A stretch of 64,000 nt of DNA from Paraburkholderia bannensis (GTDB lineage: Bacteria > Pseudomonadota > Gammaproteobacteria > Burkholderiales > Burkholderiaceae): positions 1 through 64,000 of the forward strand of contig NZ_JACHBW010000001.1 in the NCBI RefSeq assembly GCF_014200455.1. Reading direction: 5' to 3'. Made by a program: the position numbers and the translations under genes. The notes under the pieces are model-generated. The model did not search any database. It saw nothing but the letters and a program-made list of their open reading frames with translations, and had not been told where the DNA came from. Below are positions 1 to 8,960 of this stretch, one piece after another; within the stretch, counting starts at the first letter, position 1; every line of letters begins with the position of its first letter.

Positions 1-49
1 ACCACTCTTCGTCCGATACGTCCGTTGGGTAGGGTCTGCGTTTTTTCAT
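1..49 (-). CDS. IS5-family transposase, N-terminal fragment (partial)
   Basis: Reading leftward from an ATG at 49, the visible peptide is MKKRRPYPTDVSDEEW, after which the window ends. The YPTDxSDEEW stretch is the characteristic start of the DUF4096 region of IS5/IS4-type DDE transposases. Only 16 codons are visible, so catalytic residues and completeness cannot be judged. A GGCGGG stretch lies just before the ATG. Confidence 0.7.
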   Translation of the reverse strand, partial: MKKRRPYPTDVSDEEW

Positions 50-92
50 CCCGCCAGGGTACCAGGTCTGGCCGAAAGTTCATAACACCTTC
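1..92 (-). mobile_element. Edge of an IS5-type insertion sequence (runs off the window)
   Basis: The first 49 bases encode the start of a transposase on the minus strand. The roughly 40 bases between that start codon and position 92 contain no other gene and look like the terminal segment of the element. The end probably falls at or very near the CTAG at 91-94, because IS5-family elements often insert at short TA-containing targets; this is inference, since the other terminal repeat is outside the window. The element abuts the 3' end of the phosphoesterase gene. Confidence 0.6.
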
Positions 93-1387
93 TAGAGATT
101 CGTGAAGATGTCCTTGCCGAAGCCCGTGAGACCCGCCTGAGCGGCGTAGCCCAGGTGGCCAAGGCCAAACATGTCCTCGATGCTCTTGAGCATCGAATAG
201 TGGTTGTAGGCCACCGTCGATACCGTACCCGGCTTGATGAACTTCGAGATCATGACCGCACCCGTGCGGTCGCCGCCGTAGCTGGTCTTCGCCAGCACGA
301 GGTTGATGTTGCCCGTGAGGCCTGCCGGCACCGTCATGCCCAGCTTCGTGAGGTACGCGGCCGGCACCGTGCCCATCGCCGACGATTGCGGGAAGGTGCC
401 CAGGTTCGGGCCCTCCTGCTGGCTGCAGCAGGTGTCGCCCGAGAACGTGAAGTCCACTTCGCTGGCGCTTGGCATCGTCACCGACGCATAGCTGCTTTCG
501 TCGAAGTTGATGATCAGCAGACCATCCTGCTTGAACGCGGGCGAGGCCATGATGATGGGCACCCACTTCTGCAGGAAGGCATCAGCCGACACCAGGCCGC
601 CCGTCGCGCCATTCGCGCAGGGCGAATCGTGGCCGTCGTCGCAGGTGCTCGGCGTGATCAGGTTAAAGTTCGCCGTCGTCGCGACCTGCTGGAGGTCGGT
701 CGTCAGCTTGTTCAGGTTGACCACGTTTGCCTGGCAGTCCGGCGAATCGATGATCGAGTGGAAGTACATGAACGGATTGTGACGCGTCGCGTACGAATCG
801 CCCGCGGGCGTGGTGGCGTTCGGCGCTTCCTGGGTGTTGGTCAGATCCGCGGCGCCCAGCGTCGGGTGGCCGCAAGTCGCGGCTTCGCGCGCCGGATCGT
901 TGCCCATGTCGCCTTCGTAGCCCTTCCACGTGAGATTCGCCGCCTTCAACTGGTCGGCGATGGTCTTCACGCTGGCAGGATAGACGCAGCCCGTGCCGAT
1001 GGCCTGGCCGTCCGACGTCATGCCCGTGAGGCTGAAGTCCTCATAGGTGGTGCAGTCGTTGTCGGTCTGCAGCGTGGGCGACTGGCCGCTGATCATCGAA
1101 ATGTAATTGTCCAGGCTCACGTGGCCCGTGCCGTAGTACTGCTGCACCAGCGCGCCCTGCGCCGTGAGCGTGTTGGCCAGATACGGCGCCTTGGTGGTCG
1201 GGCTGAAAGTCGTGGTGTAGTTCTCGTTCTCAAGCGTGATGATGAAAACGTGCTTGATCTGCTGGGTCGTTCCCGCGGTCGTGGAATTGACGTTCGAGCC
1301 GCAGGCGCTCACGAAAAGCGCGCACAGGAGCGCGGCGAAGATGGCGGCGAAACTGGCGCCGATCCTGCCGGTGAAGCGAACTGCCAT
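92..1387 (-). CDS. Phosphoesterase family lipoprotein (acid phosphatase / phospholipase C-like)
   Basis: A 431-residue exported protein. The N-terminus has a signal peptide ending in a lipobox (VSAC near residues 26-29), so it is probably anchored in a membrane as a lipoprotein. The segment IKHVFIITLENENYTTTF near residue 44 is the metal-site start of the PF04185 phosphoesterase family, which includes AcpA-type acid phosphatases and phospholipase C. A later INFDES motif near residue 293 fits a second metal-binding region. The substrate cannot be inferred. The gene ends in TAG exactly where the neighbouring insertion sequence appears to begin, so the stop or the last residues may be affected by the insertion. 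It is divergent from the NYN gene, and no Pho box was recognised upstream. Confidence 0.85.
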   Translation of the reverse strand: MAVRFTGRIGASFAAIFAALLCALFVSACGSNVNSTTAGTTQQIKHVFIITLENENYTTTFSPTTKAPYLANTLTAQGALVQQYYGTGHVSLDNYISMISGQSPTLQTDNDCTTYEDFSLTGMTSDGQAIGTGCVYPASVKTIADQLKAANLTWKGYEGDMGNDPAREAATCGHPTLGAADLTNTQEAPNATTPAGDSYATRHNPFMYFHSIIDSPDCQANVVNLNKLTTDLQQVATTANFNLITPSTCDDGHDSPCANGATGGLVSADAFLQKWVPIIMASPAFKQDGLLIINFDESSYASVTMPSASEVDFTFSGDTCCSQQEGPNLGTFPQSSAMGTVPAAYLTKLGMTVPAGLTGNINLVLAKTSYGGDRTGAVMISKFIKPGTVSTVAYNHYSMLKSIEDMFGLGHLGYAAQAGLTGFGKDIFTNL

Positions 1388-1748
1388 GGGTGTCCTCTGT
1401 CTTTGTCGAATCGTTGTTGGGGTTGTTCGTCGTTTTCGGCTTTATTCCGGCGGTATGTTTGCCCTCAAGCCGATATCTTTTTCGCCCGTTCGAGGCGCTG
1501 CCATGCACCATGAATGGGCCGCGCAAGCTTAGGGAGCGTCTGTGACGGATCCGTGAAAAAACCGGCCGTTTCGCCCGTATACCCGTCATATCGTTCGAAC
1601 GAACTATGCTTGCACACGCAACCAACCGGTCGGTCTGGCTTCAACCCGTAAGCCGGCTCCTCATGTCAGTTCATGGATGAAACGCGGCCGGCCTGCGCGC
1701 GACCGGCTATCATGTGAATTCGTACCGTAGAAGGAACAAACGAATCAC
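1388..1748. other. Divergent intergenic region
   Basis: A 361-bp gap between the outward-facing phosphoesterase and NYN genes. It should hold both promoters, but I could not assign a convincing -35/-10 pair or operator. No small ORF with a good ribosome-binding site was seen. Confidence 0.5.
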
Positions 1749-3233
1749 ATGGCCTCCCCTCAAGAAAACGTCAGCATGGCGGTCTTCTGCGACTTCGAAA
1801 ACGTCGCGCTCGGCGTACGCGACGCGAAGATCGACCGCTTCGATATCAAGCCCGTACTGGAGCGGCTGCTGCTCAAGGGCAGCATCGTCGTGAAGAAAGC
1901 CTATTGCGACTGGGAGCGCTACAAGGGCTTCAAGGCGTCGATGCACGAAGCGAGTTTCGAACTCATCGAAATTCCGCACGTGCGTCAGTCCGGCAAGAAC
2001 TCCGCCGACATCCGCCTGGTGGTGGACGCGCTCGACCTGTGCTACACCAAATCGCACGTCGACACTTTCGTGATCGTGAGCGGCGACTCGGACTTCTCCC
2101 CGCTCGTCTCCAAGCTGCGCGAAAACGCCAAGAAGGTGATTGGGGTGGGCGTGCGGCATTCGACCTCCGATCTGCTGGTGGCGAACTGCGACGAATTCAT
2201 CTTCTACGACGATCTGGTGCGCGAACTCGGGCGCGACCCTGGCCGCGATCAGCAGGCGCGCGGCAAGGGTCGCGGCGATACCAACGCGAACGCCAGACGC
2301 AAGGACGGCGACGAGCGCCAGCAAAAGGGCGACAGCACCGAAGACCGCGGCGAGGAACGCAAGCTCAAGGCGATCACGCTGGTGGTGGAGACGCTCGATG
2401 CGCTCGGCTACGAACGTGGCGACAGCGGCAAGATCTGGGCTTCGGTGCTCAAGAGCGCGATCAAGCGCCGCCGCCCCGAATTCAACGAGGCGCGCTATGG
2501 CTTCCGCGCCTTCGGCAATCTGCTGGAGGAAGCGCAGGCGCGCGGGCTGCTGGAAGTGGGCCGCGACGATAAATCGGGCACTTTCGTGACGCGCACGAGC
2601 CAACCGGAGATTGGGGTCACCGAAGTTTCGAGCGAAGTTTCGAACGAAGTGGCAACCGATGTGCCAACGACGGCTGAAACCGTCACCGCGCCGGTGGCGG
2701 AAGACGCCGCCGCGCCGCGTACGGACGACACCCGCTCGCGCCGCAAGGGCCGCCGCAATGGCCGCAATGCGAAGGATGGCGCACGCGAAGGACGCCAGCC
2801 GCGCCACGCGGCGCAGCAAGACTCGCAACAATACCCGCAAGAGGTCGTGCAGACGCAGGAAATCTTCGATATCGAGTCGCTGCAGGAGACCGGGACGGCT
2901 CCCGTGCAATCGCACGACGACCTTTTCATCGATGACGAGCCGCAACCGCTCTCGCACGAGTCCGCCCTGCCGCTGTTCGAGACCGCCACGCCCGCGCGCC
3001 GCGCACGCAAGACGGCTGCACGCAAGAGCCCCGCGCGTAAAAAGGCGGCAAAGCCCGCGAAGCACGTCGCCCAGGCTGATGCCGCCCCGTTCGACGTCGA
3101 AGCAGTGGCCCAGCCAGAACCGGCCTTCGAAGCCGCGCCTGAAACCGCGGCAGCCGATGCACCGAAGAAGAAGGCGGCAAGGAAGACCCCGGCTCGCCCG
3201 CGTCGTCCTCGCAAGGCGGCAGAGGAAAGCTGA
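1749..3233 (+). CDS. NYN-domain ribonuclease with OST-HTH/LOTUS domain
   Basis: A 494-residue protein in three parts. Residues about 10-165 form a PIN-like NYN nuclease (LabA/MARF1 type) with the expected acidic residues: D15 in FCDFENVAL, D87 and D93 in SADIRLVVDALD, and D113/D115 in SGDSDF. Residues about 207-285 resemble an OST-HTH/LOTUS RNA-binding module. The last 200 residues are low complexity, alternating acidic and Ala/Lys/Arg-rich stretches similar to histone H1 tails, and probably bind nucleic acid without fixed structure. An AAGGAAC ribosome-binding site precedes the ATG. The domains support an RNA-directed nuclease; the target RNA is unknown. Confidence 0.85.
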   Translation: MASPQENVSMAVFCDFENVALGVRDAKIDRFDIKPVLERLLLKGSIVVKKAYCDWERYKGFKASMHEASFELIEIPHVRQSGKNSADIRLVVDALDLCYTKSHVDTFVIVSGDSDFSPLVSKLRENAKKVIGVGVRHSTSDLLVANCDEFIFYDDLVRELGRDPGRDQQARGKGRGDTNANARRKDGDERQQKGDSTEDRGEERKLKAITLVVETLDALGYERGDSGKIWASVLKSAIKRRRPEFNEARYGFRAFGNLLEEAQARGLLEVGRDDKSGTFVTRTSQPEIGVTEVSSEVSNEVATDVPTTAETVTAPVAEDAAAPRTDDTRSRRKGRRNGRNAKDGAREGRQPRHAAQQDSQQYPQEVVQTQEIFDIESLQETGTAPVQSHDDLFIDDEPQPLSHESALPLFETATPARRARKTAARKSPARKKAAKPAKHVAQADAAPFDVEAVAQPEPAFEAAPETAAADAPKKKAARKTPARPRRPRKAAEES

Positions 3234-3271
3234 TCGAAGCGTGGTTTGGCGCCACGCACCCCATCGATCAG

Positions 3272-3754
3272 TCAGTCACCAAACGGATTCGCCGGGCGCT
3301 TGCCCGGCGTTTCTGCTTTCGCGTCGCGTTCGCCGGCAGCACCCGAAGACGCACCGAAGGGGTCGCCCGCTTTCGCAGGCGCCTCGCCGCCGAACGGATT
3401 CGTGTTCGCCTTGGGCGCGGACTCGCCAAACGGGTTCACTCTCGCGGGCGCGCGCGTGCCGCCGAACGGATCGTCAGCGTGCGTGGCTTGCTCGTCATCC
3501 GCCTCCTCCTGCGCGTCGGCCGTGAGGTTGTACTCGCGCTGCACCTGGGCGAGCACGCCCGCGATACTCGCTTCGAAACCCACCGCATTGCCGAAATGGC
3601 GCATCGTCCAGTTGCAGCCGCTGCGATCGGGTTCCTGCGCCTTCGGGCGCGGCACGACGATCTTCACGCCATCCTCGACCACTTCCTGCAAGCGCTGCAG
3701 CCGGCGCTTCACTTCGTCCTGCAGCCGCGACGCGTTGAGTGTCTTGCGATGCAT
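3272..3754 (-). CDS. Conserved hypothetical protein with [DN]PFG repeats
   Basis: A 160-residue protein without signal peptide or membrane segments. The first 75 residues are basic then mixed, with a short conserved-looking core around GCNWTMRHFGNAVGFEASIAG. The C-terminal half is disordered and carries five DPFG or NPFG motifs spaced 13-28 residues apart, the last almost at the C-terminus. I do not recognise a family or function. It is convergent with the NYN gene and upstream of the DUF4239 gene on the same strand, with a 39-bp gap to that gene's stop codon. Confidence 0.7.
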   Translation of the reverse strand: MHRKTLNASRLQDEVKRRLQRLQEVVEDGVKIVVPRPKAQEPDRSGCNWTMRHFGNAVGFEASIAGVLAQVQREYNLTADAQEEADDEQATHADDPFGGTRAPARVNPFGESAPKANTNPFGGEAPAKAGDPFGASSGAAGERDAKAETPGKRPANPFGD

Positions 3755-3793
3755 CGGGCACCTCCTTGTTCGTCCTCAAGATCAGGCGCGAGT

Positions 3794-4603
3794 CTAACGC
3801 AGGTCGGCAGGCTGATTCATATGCAAGAGCGCATCGCGCATCGAATCGCTGGGAATCACGATCTGCCCGGTGAACGGCGTGTCGAGATCGACGATCACGT
3901 AGATCGACGAGGAAATCGATACCGCACCCAGCCCGATCATCACCAAGGCCAGCGCGTTATGCGGCGCGATCAGGCCGAAGCTCAGAAAGATCAGGATCAG
4001 CCAGAGCGTGAGCATCACGAAGAATGGCCGCGAAAGCGTGCTGTGCGCCTCCTCGATCAGACGCCAGCGCGTATCGCGCACGCGCCCGAATACGTCGCCC
4101 AGGCGCGTGGCCAGCGCGCTCTGATAACGGTCGTGCGGCGCGAAGCTGCCGATATCGCGCCCAATCGAATTGAGCAGCGCACCAAGCTGCACGCTCTCCA
4201 GTTCGCCGTCGCGCGCGCCCGGCACGCGCGGATAGCTGCCCTCGGGCGCGCGCTCCTGCGGCCAGGTCGAAGCAATCGCCGCCGCGGTATAACTGCGCAG
4301 CGCAGCGCGCGCGGCGTTGGCATCCGGGCCATAGTCGCGCAGGCGCGCATCGAGCTGGATCAGATCGGCCGAATAGGCGCGCATATCGTTGGTGGCATTG
4401 TCGTAGCTGCCTTTCGCCGACGCCGTGAGCAGGCTCAGCACCAGCGCGGCGAACGTCACGAGCATCCCCAGCACCAGTTGAACGAGCTGCACCGTCTCGT
4501 GCTTGCGATGCTCCTCGGGGAGCAACGGACGCAGCAGGATGCCGAGTCCCGTGCCACCGAGCAGCAGCACGAACACGAGCGAGGCCATGCCGATCTCCAT
4601 CAT
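3794..4603 (-). CDS. DUF4239 (bestrophin-like) membrane protein
   Basis: A 269-residue inner-membrane protein. Two hydrophobic segments lie near residues 6-24 and 42-62, a soluble region of about 110 residues follows, and two more membrane segments lie near 195-240. This matches the DUF4239 architecture, which resembles bestrophin-type channels. It begins 2 bp after the stop codon of the upstream antiporter, so the two are almost certainly co-transcribed and translationally coupled. A role in ion homeostasis beside the antiporter is inference from context. Two ATG codons lie in tandem; the first is used here. Confidence 0.75.
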   Translation of the reverse strand: MMEIGMASLVFVLLLGGTGLGILLRPLLPEEHRKHETVQLVQLVLGMLVTFAALVLSLLTASAKGSYDNATNDMRAYSADLIQLDARLRDYGPDANAARAALRSYTAAAIASTWPQERAPEGSYPRVPGARDGELESVQLGALLNSIGRDIGSFAPHDRYQSALATRLGDVFGRVRDTRWRLIEEAHSTLSRPFFVMLTLWLILIFLSFGLIAPHNALALVMIGLGAVSISSSIYVIVDLDTPFTGQIVIPSDSMRDALLHMNQPADLR

Positions 4604-4605
4604 GC

Positions 4606-6870
4606 TCAGGCGCTCCTGGGTGTGTCATCTGCCGCGTCATCTGCCGTGTTGACTGCCGTGTTGACTGCAGAACCGTCCGCCGTCTCCACCGAGGTTGCGG
4701 CGACGCCCGAGACTTCGTTCCCCGATGGCGGCGGCGCAGTCATCGGCTTCGACTGCCTCTGCGCAGCCCTGTGCCCTGCCTCGCCCGGCAGCAGCACGCC
4801 TGGATGCGCACGCGGCACCGCGCGCTTCCACGCCACGTCCAGCTCGCGGCGGATCGAGTCGTAAATCTCCTTCGAAATCGAGCGATCCTCGTACATCGCT
4901 ACCACGCGCGCGCGCCCCTCGCGCAGCGCGTAGAGCAGCATCATGCGTTGTTCCAGCACGTCCGCGCCGTGGCCAAAGCAACTGCGCACATCGTCCAGCC
5001 CGCCTTCGGCCTTTGCGATGCGCGCACGCAGAATCGTGCCGAGCAGCTTCGCCAGCCGCTCGCCCAGCAAGGGCGTCAGACTCGTATCGGCGAAAGCAAT
5101 CAGTTCGTGCAACACCACGCGCCGGCACATCAGGAGTTCGAAGCGATCGGCCAACGCATCCGAATACGGTTGGCGGATGTGCAGCCAGCGCGCGATGAAA
5201 CGCGCGACGCGCAACTCAGCCGTATCGGCGAGAATCTTTGCCGCCGCACGCTGGTAGCCGATGCGCCCGCTCTCGCGCGCGGCCTCGATCATCGCATCGG
5301 TGTTGCGCGTCATGGCGTCGAGGTTGCGGATCGTCACGATGCCGCTTCCGTACTGCGGAATCAGATCGCGCTCCTTGGCCGCGAGCGTGACGAGGCCGAT
5401 GGCGAGCCGCTCGCGCTCGGACAGCGCCGCTTCGATATCGAACGCGGTAGCGGACATGTCGATACTGCGACGAAACGTGGCGCAGGCTTCGTTCGCGACT
5501 TCATCTGGAATACGAAACGTCCGGGCCGCCGCATGCACCTGCTGCGACACGCTGATCGACGACAGTTGCACGGCTTGCTGCTGGATCGCTTCTTCCTGCG
5601 GCGAGAGCAGATCGAGCTTGAGCCTGCGGATCAGCAGCTTGAGCGAGGAGCCATTGACGATCAGGCTCACCAGCACGAAACCGGTCGCAAGAATCGCCAC
5701 GAAGCGACGGGTGCTCTCCGGCAGCGCCTCGTTTTGTGCGAGGCCCATCGCGAGCACCAGCGTCACTGCGCCGCGCAGCCCGCCCCAGGCGATCACGAGT
5801 TTGTATGCGGCGCTCACCGGTTCGGTGAGCTTCAGGCGACTCAGGAGCGGCAGCATGCCGAACGCCACCACCAGGCGCGCGACAAACGCCACGACCACCA
5901 CCACCGCGAGCGCAATCAGATCGATCAGACGGGCGTCGCGCAGCGTCGCCGGAATCTGCATGGCGGCGAGCAAAAAAATGGCCGCGCCCGCCATCGCCGC
6001 CACCTGTTCCCAGATCAGTTGCAGATGCATCCAGTTGACGGGTGACAGACGCGTGCGTCCGAGACCGCTGATGACGAGCCCCGCTGCCACGACCGACACC
6101 ACACCCGACACATGCAGCACCTGGTCGGCAAACAGATAAAGCGGATAGGGCAAGGCAAAACTCAGCGAAATCTCGGCCTTGCCCTCGCCGCCCAGCACCG
6201 GCAGCAGGTACGCGAAGGCGCGGCCCGCGAGGCCGCCGACCACGAGGCCGCCAATCAACTGAACGCCCAGCGTGCGCAACGCAGCCGTGCCGGTGGCCGC
6301 TGCGGCGTCGCCGGTCATCGCGGCAATCAGCACGCTGGCGATGGCGATCGCCGCGGCATCGTTCAACAGGCTTTCGCCTTCGACGAGACGCACGAGGCGC
6401 GCGGGCGCGCCCACCTCCCGGAACACGGCGAGCACGGCAGAGGGATCGGTCGTGGCGATCATCGCGCCCAGCAACAGGCCGTCCGTGAGCGGTCCAAGTC
6501 CGGTCAGTCGAATTGCACCGCCCACCATCGCCGTCGCGACGAAGACGGCCACCACGGCAAGCAGCAAAATAGGCGCGGCGTCGCCGAGCATTTCGCGCAC
6601 GTTCACGCTCAGCGCGGCCTGAAACAGCAGCAGCGGCAGGAAGATCCAGAGATAGGCCTCGGGCGGCAGGCGCGGCGCGAGCGCGGGCGTGACGACGCTC
6701 GCGGCCAGATGCGGCCACGCCTCGCCGCTCACCAGATAGATACCGCCGAGCGCGAAGCCCCACGCCGCCAGCAACACCGATTCGGACAGCGCGAAGCGCA
6801 AGCTGACGGCTTGCACCAGGGCGATGCTCGCCAGCAGGAAGCCGCTCAAGAGAAGAATGTGGATGACCAT
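4606..6870 (-). CDS. CPA1-type Na+/H+ antiporter with long cytoplasmic C-terminus
   Basis: A 754-residue protein from the ATG at 6870, which has GGGAAACG just ahead of it; a longer frame to 6933 begins in basic non-membrane sequence and is less likely. The first 430 residues hold about 12 membrane segments of the sodium/proton exchanger fold, including ATTDPSAVLA and ESLLNDAAAIA, which carry the paired acidic transport residues of the CPA1 family. The remaining 320 residues are cytoplasmic and mostly helical, consistent with a regulatory tail. The extreme C-terminus (SAVNTAVNTADDAADD) comes from short tandem DNA repeats near 4635-4665. The DUF4239 gene follows 2 bp downstream. Specificity for Na+ versus K+ cannot be told from sequence. 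Confidence 0.88.
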   Translation of the reverse strand: MVIHILLLSGFLLASIALVQAVSLRFALSESVLLAAWGFALGGIYLVSGEAWPHLAASVVTPALAPRLPPEAYLWIFLPLLLFQAALSVNVREMLGDAAPILLLAVVAVFVATAMVGGAIRLTGLGPLTDGLLLGAMIATTDPSAVLAVFREVGAPARLVRLVEGESLLNDAAAIAIASVLIAAMTGDAAAATGTAALRTLGVQLIGGLVVGGLAGRAFAYLLPVLGGEGKAEISLSFALPYPLYLFADQVLHVSGVVSVVAAGLVISGLGRTRLSPVNWMHLQLIWEQVAAMAGAAIFLLAAMQIPATLRDARLIDLIALAVVVVVAFVARLVVAFGMLPLLSRLKLTEPVSAAYKLVIAWGGLRGAVTLVLAMGLAQNEALPESTRRFVAILATGFVLVSLIVNGSSLKLLIRRLKLDLLSPQEEAIQQQAVQLSSISVSQQVHAAARTFRIPDEVANEACATFRRSIDMSATAFDIEAALSERERLAIGLVTLAAKERDLIPQYGSGIVTIRNLDAMTRNTDAMIEAARESGRIGYQRAAAKILADTAELRVARFIARWLHIRQPYSDALADRFELLMCRRVVLHELIAFADTSLTPLLGERLAKLLGTILRARIAKAEGGLDDVRSCFGHGADVLEQRMMLLYALREGRARVVAMYEDRSISKEIYDSIRRELDVAWKRAVPRAHPGVLLPGEAGHRAAQRQSKPMTAPPPSGNEVSGVAATSVETADGSAVNTAVNTADDAADDTPRSA

Positions 6871-6952
6871 CGTTTCCCGTGCGATGCGTAGGGGTCCTGC
6901 GATTTTTGTGACGATTCGCCGTGGCCGCTGCACCTGCTGGTTTGCCGCGCCC

Positions 6953-7540
6953 TCAGCGCGCCGGCAGCCACACCACGGTCAACGATTTGACGCCCTGAGC
7001 GCCCTGAATCAGGACGCCTTCGATGTCGGCGGTCGCAGACGGACCCGTGACCAGCGCCGCATAGCGCGCGTCGCGAAAGTCGTCGCGCCGGTAGGCGTCC
7101 TGCAAACCGGCAACCAGCGCGCCGGGATCGAGCAGCACATAAAGATGCTGCACCAGATAACCGAGCGCATTGACGATGTACTCGCGCTCGCTCAGCCACA
7201 CCGAGCCGGTTTCCGCCACGCCAAAGCGCGCGCGCACCACGCCCACATCGACATCCTCGAGCGATGCGGGCGGCGTACTCGCGCCGATGGCGCGCGTGCC
7301 GGGCACCTCGGGCGCAGCCGACGCGATCGACACGGCCGGCCCCAGCCGCTCGCGTATCGTGGCCAGCACGGTCTCGCCGGAAGCGGCTTCGATTTCCTTG
7401 CCCCCCATCAGCGCCAGCGCAGCCGCAAAGCGCGGGCGCAACTCACCGGGCGGCGTATCGAAGAGGGGTACGTCGGGGCGCGCCTGAGGCGCCGGCTGCG
7501 CCGCGCGCACGCGCGCGAGGAACGCTTCACGACTCGCCAT
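6953..7540 (-). CDS. lutC: Lactate utilization protein C (LUD domain)
   Basis: A 195-residue LUD-domain protein, third gene of the lutABC operon. Conserved LUD features include the segment around ARFGVAETGSVWLSE and the C-terminal DIEGVLIQGAQGVKSLTVVWLP. In Bacillus the LutABC complex oxidises L-lactate to pyruvate in the cytoplasm, using iron-sulfur centres in A and B. The start overlaps the end of lutB by 14 bp, implying translational coupling. The downstream antiporter gene ends more than 2 kb away on the same strand and begins about 80 bp past this stop. Confidence 0.9.
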   Translation of the reverse strand: MASREAFLARVRAAQPAPQARPDVPLFDTPPGELRPRFAAALALMGGKEIEAASGETVLATIRERLGPAVSIASAAPEVPGTRAIGASTPPASLEDVDVGVVRARFGVAETGSVWLSEREYIVNALGYLVQHLYVLLDPGALVAGLQDAYRRDDFRDARYAALVTGPSATADIEGVLIQGAQGVKSLTVVWLPAR

Positions 7541-8960
7541 CGCCGCCTCCCTTGGCTGCGCCGCCGCTCTTGCGGTTCTTGCGATACCACGCGTGAAACG
7601 TCACGCCCGGCGCTTGCGGCAAGCTGCGTTGCTTGCCCCAGATATTGAGCGGGTTGTAGAGCACGAAATTGGGCAAACGCCGCAGCGCGCCATCGAGCGA
7701 CGACACCGCCGTTCGATAGAGCCTGGGACTGGCGAGCAAGCGCCCCGCCATCTTCAGCACTTCCTGCTTCACGAACGGCACCGCATGCTGCGCGGCGATC
7801 ACTTCGCGCCACTGGTAAATCTGCTCGTGAATATTGATCTTCACCGGGCAGACATTCGTGCAACTGCCATTGAGCGTCGAAGCAAACGGCAACGCGCTAA
7901 ACCGCTTTAAGTCGAAAGTCGGATTGATAATCGCGCCAATGGGACCGGCATACGTACTGCCATAAGAAAGACCACCGCTGCGCCGATAAACCGGGCAAGT
8001 ATTCATGCACGCGCCGCAGCGAATACATTTGAGCGAATACCAGAAGTCCGGCATGGCCAGCCGCGCGCTGCGCCCGTTATCCACCAGCACGAAATGCAGT
8101 TCTGCGCCCTCGCGCGGCGCACGGAAATGCGAAGTGTATTGCGTGATCGGCGAGCCGAGCGCACTGCGCGACAGCATGCGAATAAATACGCCCAGATCGG
8201 AAATGCGTGGAATCAGCTTTTCGATGCCCATCGAAACAATATGTACAGGCGGCACGTTGGCCGAGAGATCGGCGTTGCCTTCGTTGGTGCAGACCACTAC
8301 CGTGCCTGTTTCCGCCACGGCGAAATTGCAGCCGGTCATGCCGGCGGTCTTTTCGCGTACGAACCACGGACGCGTATTCATGCGCTGGCTGTGCGCCAGA
8401 TAGTGAATGTCGTTGTTCGATGGATCGGTGCCGATGGTGCGGCCGAAGACTTCGGCCACGTCATCGCGCAACTTGTGTACGGCCGGCACGACGATATGGC
8501 TGGGCGGCTCACCGTCGAGTTGTTGAATGCGCTCGCCCAGATCGGTTTCCATCACGGCGATGCCACGCTGCTCCAGATACGGGCGCATTTCGCATTCGTC
8601 GGTGAGCATCGATTTGCTTTTGACGAGTGCCGTGATGCCACGCTCGCTGAGAATGCGATAGACCGTCTCGTTGTGTTCGCCCGCCGAATCGGCCCAATGA
8701 ATCGTGACGCCGTTCGCTTCGGCCACGCGCGCGAACTGGTCGAGATAATCCGCGAGATGCGAGAGCGTGTGCGCCTTGATCGAGGAGGCCAGTTCGCGCA
8801 GCGTTTCCCATTCGGCGATCGCGTGCGCCTGGGCGTCGCGTTTCATGCGCAGATCCCAGAGACGTTTGTCGTGGAAATCGACGTGCTCCGGGTGCGCCAG
8901 AAAACTGCCGGCGAGTTTCGCGTGCTCGACGCGTTTCGAAGTCTTCTCCGGCGTGTTCAT
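7527..8960 (-). CDS. lutB: Lactate utilization iron-sulfur protein B
   Basis: A 477-residue protein combining an N-terminal LUD-like domain with a C-terminal ferredoxin-like region. Two 4Fe-4S cysteine clusters are visible: CIRCGACMNTCP near residue 316 and CTNVCP near residue 369. This arrangement matches LutB/YkgF, which passes electrons from L-lactate oxidation. The gene overlaps lutA by 4 bp (ATGA) and lutC by 14 bp, so the three form a tightly coupled operon. Confidence 0.93.
   Translation of the reverse strand: MNTPEKTSKRVEHAKLAGSFLAHPEHVDFHDKRLWDLRMKRDAQAHAIAEWETLRELASSIKAHTLSHLADYLDQFARVAEANGVTIHWADSAGEHNETVYRILSERGITALVKSKSMLTDECEMRPYLEQRGIAVMETDLGERIQQLDGEPPSHIVVPAVHKLRDDVAEVFGRTIGTDPSNNDIHYLAHSQRMNTRPWFVREKTAGMTGCNFAVAETGTVVVCTNEGNADLSANVPPVHIVSMGIEKLIPRISDLGVFIRMLSRSALGSPITQYTSHFRAPREGAELHFVLVDNGRSARLAMPDFWYSLKCIRCGACMNTCPVYRRSGGLSYGSTYAGPIGAIINPTFDLKRFSALPFASTLNGSCTNVCPVKINIHEQIYQWREVIAAQHAVPFVKQEVLKMAGRLLASPRLYRTAVSSLDGALRRLPNFVLYNPLNIWGKQRSLPQAPGVTFHAWYRKNRKSGGAAKGGGDGES

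Noticed and set aside
1388-1748. Pho box upstream of the phosphoesterase
   Set aside because: CTGTGACGGATCCGTG near 1540 only weakly resembles a Pho box and points away from the gene.
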